Below, piece after piece: positions 21,191 to 32,805 of a stretch of 64,000 bases of DNA. The notes below the pieces were generated by a model, which saw nothing but the letters and a program-made list of their open reading frames with translations, did not search any database and had not been told where the DNA came from. The DNA lies in contig NC_083599.1 in assembly GCF_020882245.1 (NCBI RefSeq), positions 82,207,422-82,271,421 of the forward strand, in the 5' to 3' direction. This stretch comes from Rhopalosiphum padi. Lineage: Eukaryota; Arthropoda; Insecta; Hemiptera; Aphididae. The position numbers and the translations under genes are program-made. Position 1 is the stretch's first letter. Each line of letters begins with the position of its first letter.

Positions 21191-21559
21191 ATTTACACTT
21201 GTTAACATAAATTAATTTAATTTATTAATTTATTTTTATCATATGGCGCACCACGGCACACCATTTTAATTTATACAAATTATTTTATTTTAATAAGTTC
21301 TCTTATCATATTATAACCAATGGTAAAAATGTTCATAAATTATTTTAACCATACGTATTATGTTATCTTATCATATTATGATAACTGATATAATGATATA
21401 TAATTTTCATGTTGTATATTTTACCCCTTCTCAGAAATTAGTAAAAACCTAATATTTCGACGAGGGGATGAGAATGAAATAAAATCAGTATGTGTTGTGC
21501 TCTCCTGATGTAAACAGTTTATTCTACGATTTTATTTTTTTCCGAAAAATTAAAATAAT

Positions 21560-22145
21560 ATGGCCGGCTCTACTACTAAATTATTTAAGTACATCGCGCC
21601 ACCGACCCCGAGAAGACTTATAGATAAAAGTGTTTTCATTCTCGACTTCAATACACGCAAGTTTATTACAACAGGACTAGATCCGGCTGACAATTTCAAC
21701 ACAATTATTCAAATAGTGACGCCTTCGCGTTATGTGAAATTAACACCAGCATTTAAAAAAAAGGTATTTTCGTTGATGGGATATGTATTTTCAATCATAC
21801 TAGACCCTGTTTTCAAAAGAAAAATTTTTTTTGGAAACTGAATATTACAAGTTATCGACTATGAAGTACCGTGAAGATAATATGTTGGTAATCGAATCAA
21901 AAATTGAAAAAGACTGTCGCATACTATTAAATCGAACCGATCTATTATCACTGCAGAATATTGAATATTCTATATTTGTAACGATTGAACGAAAAAATAA
22001 ATTTGTTTTACCGTTGATACTACATCAGTTTGATCAAATATCTACATATATGAAAAAAATAATCGATCAACCCATGACAGTCGAAGATCAGTGGTGTAGT
22101 CGTAAATATTGTTTTAGGTATACACCTAAATTGAGAAATATGTAA
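21560..22145 (+). pseudogene. Unrecognised intronless protein gene with one frameshift
   Basis: Starts MAGSTTKLFKYIAPPTPRRL at ATG 21560. The frame is open to about 21830, where a run of eight T shifts it by one base; the second part (ETEYYKLSTMKYREDNML to YCFRYTPKLRNM) ends at TAA 22143-22145. Total length would be about 195 residues. It has no obvious signal peptide, membrane segment or zinc motif. The compact intronless form, the leader rich in A and T, and the perfect GC hairpin three bases after the stop are unlike the transposases around it and recall a gene of DNA-virus or other foreign origin, but I cannot assign it. Its 3' half is duplicated at 25962-26303. Confidence 0.4.
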
Positions 22146-22148
22146 TAT

Positions 22149-22169
22149 GTGGGGGGCTCTGCCCCCCAC
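22149..22169 (+). terminator. Perfect 9-bp GC hairpin right after the unknown ORF
   Basis: GTGGGGGGC, loop TCT, GCCCCCCAC, starting four bases after the stop codon; followed by ACCCCCC. A second copy is at 26307-26327 in the duplicated unit. A role in RNA 3'-end formation is only inferred from position. Confidence 0.45.
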
Positions 22170-22261
22170 ACCCCCCTCGTATACCAATTAACTTACATTT
22201 ATTAAAATACATAATAATACAGAATTCTATATTAAAGCAAATGTATTTATTTATTTAAAAT

Positions 22262-25007
22262 TTATAAAATTTTCCGCAGTGATTTTTTGTCTGTTTGCTC
22301 TTCTGATGGCTTCACTTTCCTAGAACGATTATCGTCCGCCGATCTGTGCTGCCACAGCCAGCTTCCAACGTATTTGGTTGGATTCCGTGTGTTAAGGGGT
22401 GGCCCATTTATATTAATGAACATAAGATTTGCTATATTTTGTATGCTTAATTTAGACCTTAAGTCTGAACATATTATGTTCATTAAGCTAAATCCTCGTT
22501 CACATTCCGCTGTAGACACTGGTAATGTTTTTATAAGTAAATTTAATTCTTGAATTTCTTTATTTATGGTATTATTATGAATTAAGTTTCTCATCCCTTG
22601 CAATAGTACACGTGTATTTAACATAAATCTTCGGCCCAATTGTTCTATTTCAGTTTCCCCATGTCTTATATCAACATCTATTGGCCATGTATTTTTGTTT
22701 AAAATTTGAATATTGTTTAATATTAATGTATCATTTTCATTATTGTCGAGTAAACAGGAATGTAGATTATTACATACACTTGTTATGAATTGATTTGGGT
22801 TGATATAAATTAATTTTTGATTATTGGTCAAACTGATTGTTTTGAAATGCATAATTATTTGAGCTTCCTTTGCTACTGAAACATGTTCTCCATCCTTAGT
22901 TTTAAAAGATTCTAACACTCTAATGGTCCTTTTAATTAATTGATCTGCTTGTAGTAATGTAACTGTATGGCTCTGTAATTGATTAGATAAATAAGACAGT
23001 TCCTTAAGAATATCACACATAAGTGCCAAATCTAAAACAAATTGAGGACTTCCTAATTTTTTATATAAACCAGCATACTTGGACTGAGTTTTTTTTATCT
23101 TTAGTTATGTCTTGCTTGAACTGCTCTATAGCTGCTGGCCACCCATCTAACATCCAGTACCCTGTCAACTTTTAAAAATATCATATCTAATTCAGAACAT
23201 ATCATTTTTAGCTCATTTTGATTTTTTGGTGATCTGTTGTATAAAGCATAAAGACTATCCAAAAATGCTTTAAAATGATTTGTGGCAGTAACATCTTTTA
23301 CTGAATCATTGACAGCTAACTCTAATCTGTGGTTCATACAATGCCAACTAAATATCAAAGGATATTTATCTTTTAGGCGTTTGGCTACTCCATTTTTTTT
23401 ACCTAAGAGAACACTGGCCCCATCACTGACAAATGACACCCAGTTTTTTTGAAGAAATGTTTCATCAAAGCCACATTTATGAAGGCAGGCTAGTAGTTTA
23501 TCAACAATATTGACAGCTAATTGATTATCAAGCTCAACAAGATCCAAAAACATAAAAATAGGATCATCGTGAGATATTGAAGATTTAATATAAACAACCA
23601 TGCTTGTCTTTGAACTCAAAGTTGTGGATTCGTCAATAAGTACTGACAATTTGGCGCTACAATCGATAATATTCTTAACTAACTGTTCTCTTTTTTTAGT
23701 AGCAATATGATCTATAATTGTAGTGGCAGAATATCTAGAATGTAAAATTGATCCTAAAGAAATTCCATTAGCTTTTTGTAGTTCAATTAATTTAGTATGA
23801 TCGTCAAATGGCCTATTATATTTAGCTATGTAATATGCAGTGCGGAAAATATACTCAGTATTAACATGGTGTTTATGCATCTTTGCCTCAAAATTTTTTA
23901 CAATTTTTTCAGATTCTTTTTCTTTTTTTATTTCATAAGCATGTTGATGAGCAAATGAATCTGAATGTTTTTTTACTTTATTTCTTAAATTAGCCAACCT
24001 GGTTTGTTTTTTTAGATGATTGCCTTCATCAACTGTACACATACTCCATTCTTTACTAATTTCAACACCTCTCTTCTTAACTGTCTTTAATATACCAATT
24101 TCTCTGCAATATTCACAGACAATTTTTTGTTTTGAACAAAATAACCATGGATACTTTGGTTTTTTTTCAATCCACTGATCAAAAGTCCATATCATTGGCC
24201 ATTGATCTTTCTATAAACAATTTTAAATAATTATTATTAATTTAATATACTGTTAATTATTATAAATTTGTCACTTTTGTTATAATACTTAGATATTAAT
24301 GTAGTGTTTTAAATACTTTTTATTTTTGAAATTATAATACAACATAAAAATTAAATATTTTTAACAGTTTATACAACTATTAATTAAAAAAATATCTAAC
24401 AATAAGTGCTATAAAATATGTAAAATACAATTTAAATTTAAATTATTTGTGTAATGAAACAAATGTTTAGGTAGCTATAGCTTATGTTACTAATTAAAGA
24501 CTTAGGTATTGATCATTACATAAACTTTTTTATATACATTCTGTTATAAATATAGACATATAGTAAATCAATTTCCTAAATATATAAGATAATACAAAAT
24601 ATAAAGTGATTTTTTTTACCTGTGTAACACAATTATTGGTAGATTCAAGTTCAGTATTATTTGTATTAACAATATCAGTTTGAATTATTTCAGTCTGATT
24701 ACTTGTCGGATCATTAATAATTTTTTGACATATTTTGAGTTTTTTCATTTTTTTTTTCAAAGCGCTTATTATAGCTCGTTTTCTTTTTAACATCCTTCGT
24801 AAAGTCAATAGCTTTTGTTTAAGAACAGATTCCGTGAACAATTTTTTTTTCGGTGATTTTTTTGGGGAGTAGGAAATGAAATCAATGATGATACAAAAGA
24901 TTTCGTAGTTGGTGTAATAGATAAACTTGGACTTTCATCGAAAAAAAGCTGCTTGGCAACGGGGCTAATTGATCTCTGACGCCTATCATATTTACGTTTC
25001 GGTGTTA
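22262..25007 (-). pseudogene. hAT transposase (KIAA1586-like) with a THAP9-like coiled-coil exon, copy 1
   Basis: Minus strand. The 5' exon (25007 to about 24622) reads TLTPKRKYDRRQRSISPVAK, SPSLSITPTTKSFVSSLISF and then, after a one-base slip, the coiled coil KQKLLTLRRMLKRKRAIIS; it ends CVTQ at a GTAAAA donor. After a 0.4-kb intron, exon 2 (from 24212) reads KDQWPMIWTFDQWIEKKPKY with a zinc-binding FCSKQKIVCEYC. Then come LSVLIDESTTLSSKTSM (first Asp), VSFVSDGASVLLGKKNG, SWHCMNHRLELAVND and DVRWVASSYRAVQA. A small deletion and frameshift near 23100 leads to the C-terminal part (23029-22262) with LPVSTAECERGFSLMN, the hAT dimerisation motif. The exon layout is complete, but the gene is broken by at least two frameshifts. 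Confidence 0.82.
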
Positions 25008-25178
25008 AGGTACGGTTTCCTAGCTGCGGCCAGCCGCTGCGTACCAACTGGTTTCCAATAAAGTTGACTGCCGCAAAACGTTGCGACCGGAATTCATTTT
25101 ATCCTAATATTCTGCAGAGTACTGACGTATGTTTTGGTAAATGATATTTTATTAATAATTATTGTTAAAAAAGTAGCA

Positions 25179-25510
25179 ATGGAAGAAATAATTGCTAACA
25201 ACAATAAAATAATTGTATTATTATTAGAGGAGGAGGAAGAAGAAGATAATAGGTATAATCCGTTGTTAACTAGTAAAAAAAGAAGTTCAATTAACAAATT
25301 GTTTAAAACCAGAGAAGATGAAGGTTTTTTTGAAGTGCTCATAAAAGGACATTTAAATGATAATAAAAAAAAGTTTCGTGATTTTTTTCGCTTAAATTAT
25401 GATCAATTTATTTATATACTATCATTAATTAAGGACGACATATCATTACCTCCATCCAATCGCGTGAAAAAACCAATTACGCCTGATGAAAAACTAGCCG
25501 TTACTTTAAG
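25179..25510 (+). pseudogene. Orphan first exon of Harbinger transposase (copy 1)
   Basis: Identical to exon 1 at 29339-29670 (MEEIIANNNKIIVLLLEEEE to PITPDEKLAVTLR with a GTAAAT donor). It has no downstream exon because the duplication ends in its intron. The following 450 bases (25511-25960) are intron sequence without other features. Confidence 0.85.
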
Positions 25511-25982
25511 GTAAATATTTTAATACTTTCCTATTATATTTAGACTATAAGTCGTTCTTATTGTAGTTAAAATGTTTGAATTAAGTCTAAGGTTAAATTT
25601 TTAGTGCGTTTGATTTTTAAATTTTTTCGAAATTGTATAACGATTTTTAATATTAGTAATTGTTCAAAAAATATAAGTTGTAGATACTTGATAATATTAT
25701 TTTCTATTGAGGTTATAATAGATATTAATGTGGAGTATTAATTTTTAATCTTTATCACACATAATCTAAAATGATAAGATAACTACAAAAATATGGTTTT
25801 GTTCAAAGTCGCCCCATTTTACGATAATTGTTAACTTTACCTATATAATACTTTTATTATGATTTGAATATTAAAATTCAAGGAATACATTTTATAATTC
25901 CTTATTTTCTAAACATCAAGTTTAAATCTCATATTATATAAATTAATATATTTTTTATATTACCCTGTTTTCAAAAGAAAAA

Positions 25983-26303
25983 TTTTTTTTGGAAACTGAA
26001 TATTACAAGTTATCGACTATGAAGTACCGTGAAGATAATATGTTGGTAATCGAATCAAAAATTGAAAAAGACTGTCGCATACTATTAAATCGAACCGATC
26101 TATTATCACTGCAGAATATTGAATATTCTATATTTGTAACGATTGAACGAAAAAATAAATTTGTTTTACCGTTGATACTACATCAGTTTGATCAAATATC
26201 TACATATATGAAAAAAATAATCGATCAACCCATGACAGTCGAAGATCAGTGGTGTAGTCGTAAATATTGTTTTAGGTATACACCTAAATTGAGAAATATG
26301 TAA
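25983..26303 (+). pseudogene. Duplicated 3' half of the unknown ORF
   Basis: Copy 2 of the 3' part of the ORF at 21560-22145, lacking its 5' half. The hairpin follows at 26307-26327. It has no start context of its own and is a passenger of the tandem duplication. Confidence 0.85.
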
Positions 26304-26420
26304 TATGTGGGGGGCTCTGCCCCCCACACCCCCCCTCGTATACCAATTAACTTACATTTATTAAAATACATAATAATACAGAATTCTATATTAAAGCAAA
26401 TGTATTTATTTATTTAAAAT

Positions 26421-29167
26421 TTATAAAATTTTCCGCAGTGATTTTTTGTCTGTTTGCTCTTCTGATGGCTTCACTTTCCTAGAACGATTATCGTCCGCCG
26501 ATCTGTGCTGCCACAGCCAGCTTCCAACGTATTTGGTTGGATTCCGTGTGTTAAGGGGTGGCCCATTTATATTAATGAACATAAGATTTGCTATATTTTG
26601 TATGCTTAATTTAGACCTTAAGTCTGAACATATTATGTTCATTAAGCTAAATCCTCGTTCACATTCCGCTGTAGACACTGGTAATGTTTTTATAAGTAAA
26701 TTTAATTCTTGAATTTCTTTATTTATGGTATTATTATGAATTAAGTTTCTCATCCCTTGCAATAGTACACGTGTATTTAACATAAATCTTCGGCCCAATT
26801 GTTCTATTTCAGTTTCCCCATGTCTTATATCAACATCTATTGGCCATGTATTTTTGTTTAAAATTTGAATATTGTTTAATATTAATGTATCATTTTCATT
26901 ATTGTCGAGTAAACAGGAATGTAGATTATTACATACACTTGTTATGAATTGATTTGGGTTGATATAAATTAATTTTTGATTATTGGTCAAACTGATTGTT
27001 TTGAAATGCATAATTATTTGAGCTTCCTTTGCTACTGAAACATGTTCTCCATCCTTAGTTTTAAAAGATTCTAACACTCTAATGGTCCTTTTAATTAATT
27101 GATCTGCTTGTAGTAATGTAACTGTATGGCTCTGTAATTGATTAGATAAATAAGACAGTTCCTTAAGAATATCACACATAAGTGCCAAATCTAAAACAAA
27201 TTGAGGACTTCCTAATTTTTTATATAAACCAGCATACTTGGACTGAGTTTTTTTTATCTTTAGTTATGTCTTGCTTGAACTGCTCTATAGCTGCTGGCCA
27301 CCCATCTAACATCCAGTACCCTGTCAACTTTTAAAAATATCATATCTAATTCAGAACATATCATTTTTAGCTCATTTTGATTTTTTGGTGATCTGTTGTA
27401 TAAAGCATAAAGACTATCCAAAAATGCTTTAAAATGATTTGTGGCAGTAACATCTTTTACTGAATCATTGACAGCTAACTCTAATCTGTGGTTCATACAA
27501 TGCCAACTAAATATCAAAGGATATTTATCTTTTAGGCGTTTGGCTACTCCATTTTTTTTACCTAAGAGAACACTGGCCCCATCACTGACAAATGACACCC
27601 AGTTTTTTTGAAGAAATGTTTCATCAAAGCCACATTTATGAAGGCAGGCTAGTAGTTTATCAACAATATTGACAGCTAATTGATTATCAAGCTCAACAAG
27701 ATCCAAAAACATAAAAATAGGATCATCGTGAGATATTGAAGATTTAATATAAACAACCATGCTTGTCTTTGAACTCAAAGTTGTGGATTCGTCAATAAGT
27801 ACTGACAATTTGGCGCTACAATCGATAATATTCTTAACTAACTGTTCTCTTTTTTTAGTAGCAATATGATCTATAATTGTAGTGGCAGAATATCTAGAAT
27901 GTAAAATTGATCCTAAAGAAATTCCATTAGCTTTTTGTAGTTCAATTAATTTAGTATGATCGTCAAATGGCCTATTATATTTAGCTATGTAATATGCAGT
28001 GCGGAAAATATACTCAGTATTAACATGGTGTTTATGCATCTTTGCCTCAAAATTTTTTACAATTTTTTCAGATTCTTTTTCTTTTTTTATTTCATAAGCA
28101 TGTTGATGAGCAAATGAATCTGAATGTTTTTTTACTTTATTTCTTAAATTAGCCAACCTGGTTTGTTTTTTTAGATGATTGCCTTCATCAACTGTACACA
28201 TACTCCATTCTTTACTAATTTCAACACCTCTCTTCTTAACTGTCTTTAATATACCAATTTCTCTGCAATATTCACAGACAATTTTTTGTTTTGAACAAAA
28301 TAACCATGGATACTTTGGTTTTTTTTCAATCCACTGATCAAAAGTCCATATCATTGGCCATTGATCTTTCTATAAACAATTTTAAATAATTATTATTAAT
28401 TTAATATACTGTTAATTATTATAAATTTGTCACTTTTGTTATAATACTTAGATATTAATGTAGTGTTTTAAATACTTTTTATTTTTGAAATTATAATACA
28501 ACATAAAAATTAAATATTTTTAACAGTTTATACAACTATTAATTAAAAAAATATCTAACAATAAGTGCTATAAAATATGTAAAATACAATTTAAATTTAA
28601 ATTATTTGTGTAATGAAACAAATGTTTAGGTAGCTATAGCTTATGTTACTAATTAAAGACTTAGGTATTGATCATTACATAAACTTTTTTATATACATTC
28701 TGTTATAAATATAGACATATAGTAAATCAATTTCCTAAATATATAAGATAATACAAAATATAAAGTGATTTTTTTTACCTGTGTAACACAATTATTGGTA
28801 GATTCAAGTTCAGTATTATTTGTATTAACAATATCAGTTTGAATTATTTCAGTCTGATTACTTGTCGGATCATTAATAATTTTTTGACATATTTTGAGTT
28901 TTTTCATTTTTTTTTTTCAAAGCGCTTATTATAGCTCGTTTTCTTTTTAACATCCTTCGTAAAGTCAATAGCTTTTGTTTAAGAACAGATTCCGTGAACA
29001 ATTTTTTTTTCGGTGATTTTTTTGGGGAGTAGGAAATGAAATCAATGATGATACAAAAGATTTCGTAGTTGGTGTAATAGATAAACTTGGACTTTCATCG
29101 AAAAAAAGCTGCTTGGCAACGGGGCTAATTGATCTCTGACGCCTATCATATTTACGTTTCGGTGTTA
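26421..29167 (-). pseudogene. hAT transposase (KIAA1586-like) with coiled-coil exon, copy 2
   Basis: Near-identical second copy of the gene at 22262-25007, with the same deletion near 27260, so it was already broken before duplication. One extra T at about 28908-28917 cuts the coiled-coil frame compared with copy 1. Exon 2 spans about 28371-26421. Confidence 0.85.
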
Positions 29168-29338
29168 AGGTACGGTTTCCTAGCTGCGGCCAGCCGCTGC
29201 GTACCAACTGGTTTCCAATAAAGTTGACTGCCGCAAAACGTTGCGACCGGAATTCATTTTATCCTAATATTCTGCAGAGTACTGACGTATGTTTTGGTAA
29301 ATGATATTTTATTAATAATTATTGTTAAAAAAGTAGCA

Positions 29339-30440
29339 ATGGAAGAAATAATTGCTAACAACAATAAAATAATTGTATTATTATTAGAGGAGGAGGAAGA
29401 AGAAGATAATAGGTATAATCCGTTGTTAACTAGTAAAAAAAGAAGTTCAATTAACAAATTGTTTAAAACCAGAGAAGATGAAGGTTTTTTTGAAGTGCTC
29501 ATAAAAGGACATTTAAATGATAATAAAAAAAAGTTTCGTGATTTTTTTCGCTTAAATTATGATCAATTTATTTATATACTATCATTAATTAAGGACGACA
29601 TATCATTACCTCCATCCAATCGCGTGAAAAAACCAATTACGCCTGATGAAAAACTAGCCGTTACTTTAAGGTAAATATTTTAATACTTTCCTATTATATT
29701 TAGACTATAAGTCGTTCTTATTGTAGTTAAAATGTTTGAATTAAGTCTAAGGTTAAATTTTTAGTGCGTTTGATTTTTAAATTTTTTCGAAATTGTATAA
29801 CGATTTTTAATATTAGTAATTGTTCAAAAAATATAAGTTGTAGATACTTGATAATATTATTTTCTATTGAGGTTATAATAGATATTAATGTGGAGTATTA
29901 ATTTTTAATCTTTATCACACATAATCTAAAATGATAAGATAACTACAAAAATATGGTTTTGTTCAAAGTCGCCCCATTTTACGATAATTGTTAACTTTAC
30001 CTATATAATACTTTTATTATGATTTGAATATTAAAATTCAAGGAATACATTTTATAATTCCTTATTTTCTAAACATCAAGTTTAAATCTCATATTATATA
30101 AATTAATATATTTTTTTATTATATAATTCGTAGGTATCTTGCAACAGGAGAATCGTTCAGATCACTGTCATTTGCATTTAGAATTTCGCACAGTTATATC
30201 AGTTTAATAATAAAAATCACTCTGTCAGCTTTAAAGAAGCATTTAACGCCTATATTTCTTCCTGATATAACAACAGTAGATTTCAATGTTAAAGCTTCTG
30301 AATTTTGGACCAAATGGAACTTTCCAAATTGTATTTTAGCCATTGATGGGAAACATGTTCGAGTAAGAAGTCGGTCAGAGATTCATATAAAGACTTTTTC
30401 AATCACGAAGGAGCTGTTTCATGGCAGGAAAATAAATTAG
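29339..30440 (+). pseudogene. PIF/Harbinger transposase, truncated
   Basis: Exon 1 (29339-29670) contains NRYNPLLTSKKRSSINKL, DEGFFEVLIKGHL and FRLNYDQFIYILSLI, ending EKLAVTLR. The intron donor is GTAAAT and the acceptor TTCGTAG; exon 2 (30134-30440) continues YLATGESFRSLSFAFRISHS and ILAIDGKHVRVRS with the first catalytic Asp. It then runs to a stop after SITKELFHGRKIN. The last two catalytic residues and the C-terminal half are missing, so an internal deletion removed nuclease activity. The splice keeps the family frame (TLR then YLATGE). Confidence 0.82.
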
Positions 30441-30738
30441 ACATTTAATTAAGTTGATTTTGTTTTAAATTACAAAATATATTACATATTTTTAATAACA
30501 ATTTATAAGCATAAAATTAAAAAAAAAACATATTATGTGTAATAAACCTTTTTTTATAAAATAAAACATAATAATATATCAGTCCTTGTATAGTTATTAA
30601 AATATTAAAAATAACTTAATGATAATGATAAATACCAGTCCTTGTAATTTTTTTAAACAATAAAATAAACAACATAATTTGTTACTCACTTATATATAGG
30701 TATACTACTATTATTACGTATTAATTATGATTGTAATT
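30441..30738. other. AT-rich spacer between the two Harbinger genes
   Basis: Convergent 3' regions of the transposase remnant (plus) and the MADF-BESS gene (minus). AATAAA-like signals on both strands; no other feature. Confidence 0.5.
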
Positions 30739-32582
30739 TTAATTATTAACATACGCTGCTGACATGTCATATGGTTCAAATCCTTGTGATTGCGAAGTGC
30801 CCGATGAAGAACTAAAACATGGTGATGACGAACTCGAAAGTGACATAAGATTATGACTTTTCTGAGAGGGCATTTGAAACAAAACTTGAGCGGGTTGCGC
30901 AGGCGTTTCTGTATATTTACGTTCCAGTTCTGATATCAATGTTAGAATTTGTAACTTCGCTTCTAGTTTTCCTCTAGATGGTAGTTTCTTTACTGATATT
31001 GCCATACTTTTAAAAAATAAATCAATTTCGTCATCAACTTCTTTATTTAAAATGGCTTGATTTTGAGCTTGTATGGTGTTTATTATAGCTGTTCGTTCCT
31101 TAACTCTTTTTACATAGTCCAGCTTCTCAGTTTTGCTTCTTGAACGTTTTTCTGTGTGTGTGGCCTCTTTGCCTATGAGATCTGCAGGTTTATCGATTGA
31201 CTCTTCAATATAATTGCCTTCGTTATCTTCCAATAACGTCGAGTCAAGATCATTCATTACATTTGTTGTCGTGCATGTCGACTCAAGATCATTCAATACA
31301 TTTGTTGTGGTGCTGAAATATTACATTTGATATAAAAAGTTTTTATTACTTATTAATAGGGCTGGGATTTGTATGTAAATACATATTTTTATTAAAACAT
31401 GATAAATTAATTATTGTAAATGATAAATTCGTTTCACGTGATTTGCAATGAAATAAGACATATTTTATTTTACATATTTTTATATATTTCGACATTTCAA
31501 TATTTTATATTTTTTAAATTAAATTGATTAGAAATTAAAAACAATTAATTGTACCTATATTATTCAAAAATTATTTAGAATTTTATTTTAATTTTACACG
31601 TTGACATAATTATACATTTTTCTTATTACATATTTTTTATTTTATATTACATATTTTGGCCATTTTAACTACATATATAGGTATGTACATATTTTTGGTT
31701 TTTTATTACATATTAATCCCAGCCCTACTTATTAAGTACATATACGTAATTATAAGCACTTGGTATAACATCGACATTTTACATTCCAAGTACCTATTAA
31801 TTTTTATTTTTATTGATACTTCCGTTCGTACTCTACATGATCCAAAAATGTTACATGTCCAGCTAAAGGCCATTTCTTTTTAGCTAAAGCAGCGGCTGAT
31901 CCAGTTCCTAGCTTCTTCTTATTTCGCATGTATGTATTGCGAATATTACGCCATCTTTTTTTGCAATCTTCTGCTGTAATATATAACATAATGTTTATGT
32001 ATTGAAACATAAAATCAAAATATCGCCTTTTTTATAATTCATTATAGGTATTAGATTCTGACAGGAGCGGTGAATGTATTGATTTTACAATATATAGGTA
32101 CCCGATAAGTAGTCGAAATAATGATTCGAATTTCAACTTCAGTATCTTTTACCATGGACAGTGGCGTATTTTGTATGTTTTTTTGAGGGGTGTCCAGATA
32201 ATATATAGGTAGGTATATACTTATTTGTTAATTGGTTGCAATATTTCTGTTTTACATCTACTACCTCAAAGGTCTTAATTAATGTAATCATCAAATATTG
32301 TAATGAAAAATACGCCACTGACCATGGAAAAGTGAATCTAGTTGTTCCATTCGGGAAGTCATTTTTCAAAGTTCCAGTAGTTTCCAAAAGCACAGGTTAA
32401 AATTAATCTAATTTGTGAAACTTACTTGATTTTCCATCTATCGATGAAATATTGTTCCAAATCACATCTTTATATATTATGTCTTTATATTTATCGTGGG
32501 AGCTGTCATACAACACAGGTTGCTTCCCAATTTCTTCGACCAAAACTTCATCATCGTTCGATAAAAATGTAGATTTTGACAT
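30739..32582 (-). CDS. Harbinger-associated MADF-BESS protein, three exons
   Basis: Minus strand. Exon 1 (32582-32426) starts MSKSTFLSNDDEVLVEEIGK and carries the first half of a MADF domain (YDSSHDKYKDIIYKDVIWNN), ending at a GTAAGT donor. Exon 2 (31970-31820) has the second half (CKKRWRNIRNTYMRNKKKLG, GHVTFLDHVEYERK). Exon 3 (31312-30739) starts after an acceptor TTTCAG and contains the BESS motif (EVDDEIDLFFKSMAISVKKL and LEAKLQILTLISELERKY), then a serine-rich tail to the stop. MADF/Myb-like partners bind Harbinger ends and are needed with the nuclease for transposition. The exons are open, so this gene may still be intact while its transposase partner is not. Each intron holds one MITE. 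Confidence 0.8.
31357..31727. mobile_element. 371-bp MITE with the ends of the hAT at 7939
   Basis: Ends TAGGGCTGGGATTT and AATCCCAGCCCTA, flanked by a perfect 8-bp duplication CTTATTAA (31349-31356 and 31728-31735). It contains repeated TACATATTTT-like motifs and no ORF. Located in the second intron of the MADF-BESS gene. Its ends equal those of the CGGBP1-like hAT, so it is a nonautonomous partner of that family. Confidence 0.95.
32159..32320. mobile_element. 162-bp hAT MITE
   Basis: Ends CAGTGGCGTATTTTGTATG and AAAAATACGCCACTG, flanked by a perfect 8-bp duplication ACCATGGA (32151-32158 and 32321-32328). It lies in the first intron of the MADF-BESS gene. The CAGTGGCG ends resemble those of the ZMYM1-type hAT at 39999. 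Confidence 0.95.
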
Positions 32583-32801
32583 AATTATTATGAACAAAAA
32601 TTAAAAATTAAAAATAATATCACCGCACGCAACACGACTCACGCAGTATACTGCTTTCTGATCACTATAAGTCGCAAGCCGCAACGACTATTTATGAAAC
32701 GCAAACGTCCATGGCGTGTTGGAAACCACGCTCGCAATTATAAATAGCACCAGTCGGAGTGCGTGAGTCGTTGCGGCTGGCCGCAGCTAGGAAACCGTAC
32801 C
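32583..32801. other. Subterminal right end of the Harbinger element
   Basis: A CG-rich region with GAGTCGTTGCGGC near the end and an inner inverted GTCGCAAGCCGCAACGAC (32672-32689), probably the bidirectional regulatory and protein-binding region upstream of the MADF-BESS gene. Confidence 0.45.
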
Positions 32802-32805
32802 TTAA

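Larger units (their letters stand above)
21804..25961. repeat. 4.16-kb tandem duplication, copy 1
   Basis: Matches 25962-30119 at an offset of 4158 to 4160 bases; the differences I found are single-base length changes in poly-C and poly-T runs. The unit starts inside the unknown ORF and ends inside the first Harbinger intron, at a TAT/TA microhomology (ATATTACCCTG junction). Confidence 0.92.
25962..30119. repeat. 4.16-kb tandem duplication, copy 2
   Basis: Second copy of the unit at 21804-25961. Because it continues into the Harbinger second exon at 30134, this copy has the original right-hand context. Copy 1 has the original left-hand context (the 5' half of the unknown ORF). Confidence 0.92.
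25009..32801. mobile_element. PIF/Harbinger element with internal tandem duplication
   Basis: Inverted ends GGTACGGTTTCCTAGCTGCG occur at 25009 (and again at 29169 in the second duplicate), and inverted at the right end, finishing CCGTACC at 32801. The ends agree over at least 29 bases (to GGCCAGCCGC). Every end is flanked by TTAA (25005-25008, 29165-29168, 32802-32805), which includes the TWA target typical of this superfamily. Inside are the two genes expected of Harbinger: a transposase (plus strand) and a MADF-BESS DNA-binding protein (minus strand). The pre-duplication element would be 29169-32801, 3.6 kb. Confidence 0.85.

Noticed and set aside
20937..21208. Several frames on both strands rich in His/Thr or Cys/Gly
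   Set aside because: Translations of the minisatellite.
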